Source of the DNA: Chrysochromulina tobinii
Lineage: Eukaryota; Haptophyta; Prymnesiales; Chrysochromulinaceae
NCBI GenBank assembly: GCA_001275005.1
Contig: JWZX01002176.1
Span: 1 to 20,214, forward strand
DNA: 20,214 nt
Direction: 5' to 3'
Part shown: piece by piece, positions 16,188-20,214 of the stretch
How positions within the stretch are numbered: position 1 is the stretch's first letter
Layout of the letters: each line of letters starts with the position of its first letter
The notes under the pieces: model-generated
What the model saw: the letters and a program-made list of their open reading frames with translations, nothing else
What the model was told of the DNA's origin: nothing
The model's database searches: none
Translations under genes and position numbers: made by a program

Positions 16188-16652
16188 TCAATCTTCTTCC
16201 TCCTCCGCATCCATCTCAGCTGCCTTCTTGCGCAGCTCCGCGAGGCTGCCAATCTTGTAGTGATTCTTCCGTCCATGCTCAAAAGCCGCTCGCTTCTCTG
16301 CGAACACCCTCGAAGCGCAACAGGCAGATGAGTGCATGCGGACACAAACAAGGGTGTGCGCGTGGGCAGGGGATGGTGACGCACCCTCTTCATCCTCGGG
16401 GGTCTCAGCGTTCGCTTGCCGCTCCTCGGCGGCCTGCGCGATCTTGGCGAACAGATCCTCGCTCGGCCGGAGCGGTCCGCCAGCCTTGGCGGGTGGGGCC
16501 TTTGGAGGGTAGGCCATGGGCTCCTCGCCGTCCTCCTCTAACCTGTGGAAGGGCGTCTTTGGCTCGTCGATCTTCGTGCGGTTGGCCGTCAGCCGTTCCT
16601 CCTCGTTCTCGGCCAGGTTACCCTCGTCCCATTTGATGCCTGACTTGCTCAT
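16188..16652 (-). CDS. Protein phosphatase 1 inhibitor-2 (PPP1R2/I-2) homologue
   Basis: Proposed exons on the minus strand are 16652-16385 and 16297-16188, giving 125 residues. KSGIKWDEGNL (3-13) matches the PP1-docking KSQKWDE motif, KIDEPKTPFH (27-36) matches the signature KIDEPxTPYH with Thr33 at the GSK-3 phosphorylation site, and AAFEHGRKNHYKIGS (93-107) matches FExxRKxHYNEG, the segment that covers the PP1 active site. The tail is acidic. The protein is thus expected to bind and restrain PP1 until phosphorylated. It is short, like plant inhibitor-2 proteins; the HYNE element reads HYKI, and the N-terminal KGILK motif of animals is absent. The start at MSKSGIKW lines up with plant homologues (a short leader before RWDEAN). 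The frame also continues upstream without an ATG. It is divergent from the F-box-like gene, 217 bp between ATGs. Confidence 0.88.
   Translation of the reverse strand: MSKSGIKWDEGNLAENEEERLTANRTKIDEPKTPFHRLEEDGEEPMAYPPKAPPAKAGGPLRPSEDLFAKIAQAAEERQANAETPEDEEGASPSPAHAHTLVCVRMHSSACCASRVFAEKRAAFEHGRKNHYKIGSLAELRKKAAEMDAEEEED
16298..16384 (-). other. In-frame 87-bp intron of the inhibitor-2 gene
   Basis: On the minus strand it starts GTGCGTC (at 16384) and ends GTGTTCGCAG (at 16298). Splicing rebuilds a Glu codon (G|AG) and joins the acidic segment to KRAAFEHGRK, restoring family spacing. Because the length is 29 codons and contains no stop, retention would insert a Cys/His-rich segment foreign to the family. 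Confidence 0.75.
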
Positions 16653-16869
16653 CTCCAGCTTCGTGGAGGGATAGGTGATGACCCACTTCGGCAAAAAAGT
16701 GACAGTGTGAAGTTCCTCGCGCTATTTTGAGCGCATCCTTAAGAAACCTTTGTTACATGTAAGCACTCTCTGTGCAGCTCTCAGCTGTATTAGCCGAACG
16801 GACCGAAATAGGGAGTCATGTTACCGGTAGACGAAAGACTTGCTTCATCGGGAACGATTTCGACTAAAA
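16653..16869. promoter_or_regulatory. Putative bidirectional promoter (inhibitor-2 / F-box-like gene)
   Basis: There are 217 bp between opposed ATGs. It contains a small inverted repeat (GCGCT 16719-16723, AGCGC 16730-16734) and an upstream ATG at 16818. No clear TATA box is present. The call rests on geometry. Confidence 0.35.
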
Positions 16870-18072
16870 ATGGTGTCGGGAGCGCAGGCGGTGAAGAATC
16901 GTCGCCGTAGCAGCGCGAAGACAGCGGAAGCGAGCGCAGACAAATCATTCTTCGAGTTGCTCGCCGCTGGTCCGCTTGCACTGATCTTCCAATTCACTTG
17001 GCCGACGATGCGCACAGTGTGGAGGCTTCGGCTCGTGTGCCGTGAGTGGACACAGGTTATCGACGAGCAATTGCGTCAATCTAATACCGGCTACTATGTA
17101 AGTTCTTGCTCTATTGAAGTTCCTCATCTGTCCTCACTCCATGAAGACAAGCATCTATTTGCACAAGATGGTTGGATGGTGGATGAGAGAACTCCGCTGG
17201 AGCTGAACACTCCACGCTTTCGGCATGTGCGAGTGTTTATCCAGGAATCGTTCCCAAGTGGCTCGAACCAGAAGTTTCTCTACTCGCTCATCTCACAACT
17301 CGCCACGCTTCCGTATCTCGAGGAGATCCATATCGGTGGCTACGAGCAAGGGGACCGAAATGGAAATGACCTACAGGTAGGGATTGAACTCGATGAGGCA
17401 GTCGATTTGGAAGTCCATTTGGAAATCCTCCGGGCTTTTCTCGCGCAGCTCAAGAAAGTGCACACGTTTCGTGGCACCCTCGGCTTGGACGACGTTGAAA
17501 CCATTCTGCTCGCAGCCGCCATCAAAGACATGCCTGCTCTGCGTCACGTCGACTTCGCCCCGTCAGGTAATTTTTGCATCACGAGTACGGCGTACGGCGG
17601 GTGGCCGACGTCTGAGGCGATTAAGTCGTTGTCGGAGCTTAGGCTGAGCGCCCTCGAAGGCATCGAGCACGATGAAGATTTGTGGGCCCATTTCGATCCC
17701 GCGGAGCAAGTCAACCTGCGAACCTTTTCTGTGGGGTTCACCTTTGACATAGAGGTGGTGCTGGCGGAGCTGGATGAAGAGAAAGACCTGCCGGACGCCG
17801 TCGCGGATCTGGTGAGCTTGATCGACAATGTGCGACGCATGCCGCGGCTCGAAGAGCTGACGCTGCGGATAGGGTCGTGTCACGAGGGGCCGATAAATGT
17901 CAGATTCTGGCGCGCACTCCGACCTCAAGTCGAGAGCCTCGTCGCCAAAGTGGAGCCTCGCCGCCTTCACCCAGACTCGTTGCTTCTCGATCTACACCAC
18001 GAGGCTCTCATCAGGTGGGCGCTCGGAGTGCTCGCCCCCGGTCTCCGCCGTGTCGAGTTCGAATACATGTGA
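16870..18072 (+). CDS. F-box-like protein with LRR-like C-terminal region
   Basis: The first ATG of the frame gives 400 residues. After a basic leader (KNRRRSSAK), residues about 26-66 resemble an F-box: FFELLAAGPLALIFQF, then MRTVWRLRLVCREWTQV with the conserved R-x-VCxxW end. F-boxes bind SKP1 and recruit substrates to SCF ubiquitin ligases. The remainder has irregular leucine-rich segments with beta-strand patterns, such as LPYLEEIHIGGYE, MPALRHVDFAPSG, LSELRLSALEGI and MPRLEELTLRIGS, typical of the substrate-binding half of FBXL-type proteins, but no strict repeat. There is no signal peptide or membrane segment. The F-box match is by eye and lacks the usual LP at its start, so it is moderate. 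Convergent with the SGNH gene. Confidence 0.65.
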   Translation: MVSGAQAVKNRRRSSAKTAEASADKSFFELLAAGPLALIFQFTWPTMRTVWRLRLVCREWTQVIDEQLRQSNTGYYVSSCSIEVPHLSSLHEDKHLFAQDGWMVDERTPLELNTPRFRHVRVFIQESFPSGSNQKFLYSLISQLATLPYLEEIHIGGYEQGDRNGNDLQVGIELDEAVDLEVHLEILRAFLAQLKKVHTFRGTLGLDDVETILLAAAIKDMPALRHVDFAPSGNFCITSTAYGGWPTSEAIKSLSELRLSALEGIEHDEDLWAHFDPAEQVNLRTFSVGFTFDIEVVLAELDEEKDLPDAVADLVSLIDNVRRMPRLEELTLRIGSCHEGPINVRFWRALRPQVESLVAKVEPRRLHPDSLLLDLHHEALIRWALGVLAPGLRRVEFEYM

Positions 18073-18553
18073 AGAATTATGGTGTCGCTCGTCATGGTGT
18101 CGCTCGGCGCGGCGCGCGCGCGCGCTCCGGCCTCCGCGTCGTCCGTCCGTCCGTCCGCGTCCGTCCTTCCGGGTACGCGCGTCCTCGATCAACCCAGAGC
18201 GCAGAGGTGAGAGGGTGATACGCCGGGCGATCGGTAAACGATAGCGGATAGGGGAAGGCTGTCCGGGGCGCGGGGGTAACGTATAGGACGTGGGGCGAGT
18301 TGCGGATTTTGACTAAAGCGTAAGGACGGAGCCAGGATGGTGATGTCCAAGAAGTGTATAACACTCCCGGACGGCTCATACTAGAACGGTCTAACGGCGG
18401 GCGGCGGGGTGCACCGATTATACGAATGTCGGGCGCGCCGTCGGCGCGGCAGTGCATCCGGCCCGCGGTCATAAGAAGACATACGTACTACGGCATCACC
18501 TTTGGCTCTGGATGGCAAGTACGGTGTAGGAACCTAGATCAGACGATCGGGCA
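18073..18553. other. Convergent intergenic spacer
   Basis: It lies between the 3' ends of the F-box-like gene and the SGNH gene. It begins with a CG-dinucleotide stretch (about 18108-18124) and a GTCC microsatellite, followed by GC-rich sequence with no coding or RNA gene that I can recognise. Confidence 0.5.
18138..18167. repeat. GTCC tetranucleotide microsatellite
   Basis: Four perfect GTCC units at 18141-18156, followed after GC by two more. Simple-sequence repeat in non-coding DNA shortly after the F-box-like stop codon. Confidence 0.85.
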
Positions 18554-20020
18554 TTATTGTCTGCGGTTCAGATCTCGCATATGCGCCCTGCCTATCGTCC
18601 ATGAGTTCAGAAAGGCGACCCGCCAGTCATGGACACCAACGATGAGAGCGCGCACGGCTACCCGGGATCGATTTGCGCTCACGCTGTTCGAGATGCGCAT
18701 GTGGCAGGAGTCGGGGGCCATGCAAGGCTTGCCACCATAATTGCTAGTGACTGGCCTGCGAATGCCGCCCTCTGCCGCTGTTGCGTTGGCCACGGAGACC
18801 CTCATACGCAGAAAGTGGGTGACCGTACCAACCTTGGTCGCCAGTGTGTCGTAGGTGCAATTCGTGAAGGGATCCTGTTCCGACCGTATGCAGTTGCATA
18901 TGCAGCCACTTAGGCACTCGACGTGGACGAGACCGTAGAGCGGTCGATTCTGTATGTGGCTCACCTGTACGCCCAGAGAGATGACATACGGCTCCACAGA
19001 GTTGAACCGGCGTCGCAACTTTCCACTCCGATAGACACGCTGTTGATCGCTGCTCAGCACGGCCTGCATCTCACGCGTCGGCAGCCGCGCACAGAACTCG
19101 AGGGTCGACCCCAGACGATCGGCGAGCCATGCGATCTTCGGACGTTGCCTTGGAGTCGCAATGTTCTGATGCTCAAAGCCGTTGGCGGCGAGCACGAGCT
19201 GCCCGAGCTCTTCCCCCATGTGGCAGGTGACCCCAACGGAGATTTCGGAGATGTCCGAGCTGGTCGAGGGTGTAGACGAGACTGAACCTGAGATAGGATC
19301 TGCGACTGAAGACTTAGATTTGGGTGCATAAATGCTCGGTTCGCCTTGGCTGCCCACTTCGCGCCAGATCTGATCAAAGAGCCGATTGTGAGTGTGTTGC
19401 GCGATATGAAAAGTGTCGTTGCCAAAGAGCGTGCGATCGGTATCGCAATCTATCGTGATAGTGGTAGTATTGTAGGCGTTGCCGAGCTTGGCGATGAAGT
19501 CTCCCATTTGCTCAACGACCTGCCGCGTTGTGCAACCGAACATGCCGGTGACGCATCCTCGACTCTGCCCGATACGGTAGATTTCGCTGCAAGGTAAGAT
19601 ATTGATCAGGAAGGTGGACGCTCGACGGATGACTCTTGCTGTATAGATCAGCTTCTCCATGGCATTCAGCTCATATTTTGGGTCCTGGAACCCCATGTTT
19701 GGCAAGAACTCGAGGGTCGCGACACGTGTTCCAGACGGGATGTAGCGCGAGGAGCAAGCTGCCACGAGCACCGGCCCTGCCCCCCCCATGAGGCCATCAG
19801 AATAATCGTAACCTAAGGCCGCCAGCCTGCGCTTCAGCTGCTCAGTATAAGGCTTGTGAAGATGTCCGTTTTTCTTGGCGTCGATGTCGACGGCACCGAG
19901 GCTGTTTGAGCCCCCCAAAGCGGCGTAGTACGGGCGCTGGACAGCCAACAATCTAGAGCCACCACTTGAAGCTCGGTCATAAACTTGAGAGCGTGCGGCG
20001 AGTGGGTCGGTGTGCGACAT
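18554..20020 (-). CDS. SGNH/GDSL hydrolase-like protein with Cys-containing C-terminal domain
   Basis: The first ATG (complement of 20018-20020) gives 488 residues. LGGSNSLGA (35-43) fits SGNH block I with Ser38 as nucleophile, GGAGP (79-83) may be block II, and NDTFHIAQHTHNRL (201-214) supplies the DxxH of block V (Asp202, His205). The Asn of block III is not obvious. SGNH enzymes are esterases or acyl-hydrolases, often acting on polysaccharide acetyl groups or lipids. After a Ser-rich linker (about 235-258), residues 262-465 form a second region: CHMGEELGQLV, AWLADRLGSTLEF, VHVECLSGCICNC (365-377) and VAVRALIVGVHD (454-465). This layout, ending in a strand-rich domain with an ECxSGCxC motif, recurs in algal proteins I remember, probably extracellular. 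No signal peptide follows this ATG; the frame stays open upstream past 20190, so a 5' exon may lie there or beyond the window. Confidence 0.65.
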   Translation of the reverse strand: MSHTDPLAARSQVYDRASSGGSRLLAVQRPYYAALGGSNSLGAVDIDAKKNGHLHKPYTEQLKRRLAALGYDYSDGLMGGAGPVLVAACSSRYIPSGTRVATLEFLPNMGFQDPKYELNAMEKLIYTARVIRRASTFLINILPCSEIYRIGQSRGCVTGMFGCTTRQVVEQMGDFIAKLGNAYNTTTITIDCDTDRTLFGNDTFHIAQHTHNRLFDQIWREVGSQGEPSIYAPKSKSSVADPISGSVSSTPSTSSDISEISVGVTCHMGEELGQLVLAANGFEHQNIATPRQRPKIAWLADRLGSTLEFCARLPTREMQAVLSSDQQRVYRSGKLRRRFNSVEPYVISLGVQVSHIQNRPLYGLVHVECLSGCICNCIRSEQDPFTNCTYDTLATKVGTVTHFLRMRVSVANATAAEGGIRRPVTSNYGGKPCMAPDSCHMRISNSVSANRSRVAVRALIVGVHDWRVAFLNSWTIGRAHMRDLNRRQ

Positions 20021-20214
20021 CCGGGCGCTTGATCGCCCGGGGTTGGTGAGTGAGCGGAGAGAGAGAACAGGGCTCGAGAGCAGGGCTCGAAAAAAGGCGT
20101 CCGCGAGACGCCCCCGTCGATGCAATCTACCGGTAAAAAGACACCGGGGGGAGCCGGGACACACACGGGACACACGGGACACGCGGACGCACAAAGGCAC
20201 ACAGACGAATCTCA

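Noticed and set aside
18629-18913. Plus-strand frame antisense to the SGNH-like gene
   Set aside because: The opposite strand encodes a continuous 488-residue product with SGNH motifs; this frame has none.

Overview
This is nuclear DNA from a eukaryote, most likely a unicellular marine alga. Three things suggest this: short GT-AG introns (63-87 bp), eukaryote-only families (PP1 inhibitor-2, RWD, F-box, Kua-type lipid desaturase, GT31), and compact GC-rich genes separated by more AT-rich spacers. The style of the WD40 blades, of the ADP-ribosyltransferase-ankyrin protein and of the SGNH protein resembles pelagophyte stramenopiles or haptophytes. That placement is from memory of family style, not from a search.

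Layout. 1-1197: no supported gene; a GTATC/GATAC repeat cluster lies at the left edge and a possible promoter near 951. 1198-2660 (+): seven-blade WD40 gene in which every blade is a separate exon. 2661-3349: spacer with a short tandem repeat. 3350-5215 (+): armadillo-repeat protein. 5465-6481 (-): RWD-domain protein. 6699-7817 (+): unrecognised two-exon gene. 7992-9356 (+): GT31-like glycosyltransferase. 9357-10091: spacer with two strong inverted repeats. 10092-10955 (-): Kua/TMEM189/FAD4-type desaturase. 11129-16024 (+): 1631-residue protein with coiled coil, IQ-like motif, arginine-type ADP-ribosyltransferase domain and about 15 ankyrin repeats. 16188-16652 (-): protein phosphatase inhibitor-2 with one in-frame intron. 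16870-18072 (+): F-box-like protein. 18554-20020 (-): SGNH/GDSL-type hydrolase-like protein.

The genes do not form one pathway; this looks like ordinary gene-dense algal chromosome. Gene orientation mostly alternates: three head-to-head pairs have only 173-217 bp between start codons, and the tail-to-tail gaps are short. The two most unusual objects are the WD40 gene, built from recently duplicated symmetric exon-intron units whose few variable residues sit at the predicted binding face, and the large ADP-ribosyltransferase-ankyrin fusion. Start codons are the first ATG in frame unless stated; 5' exons may be missing for several genes.
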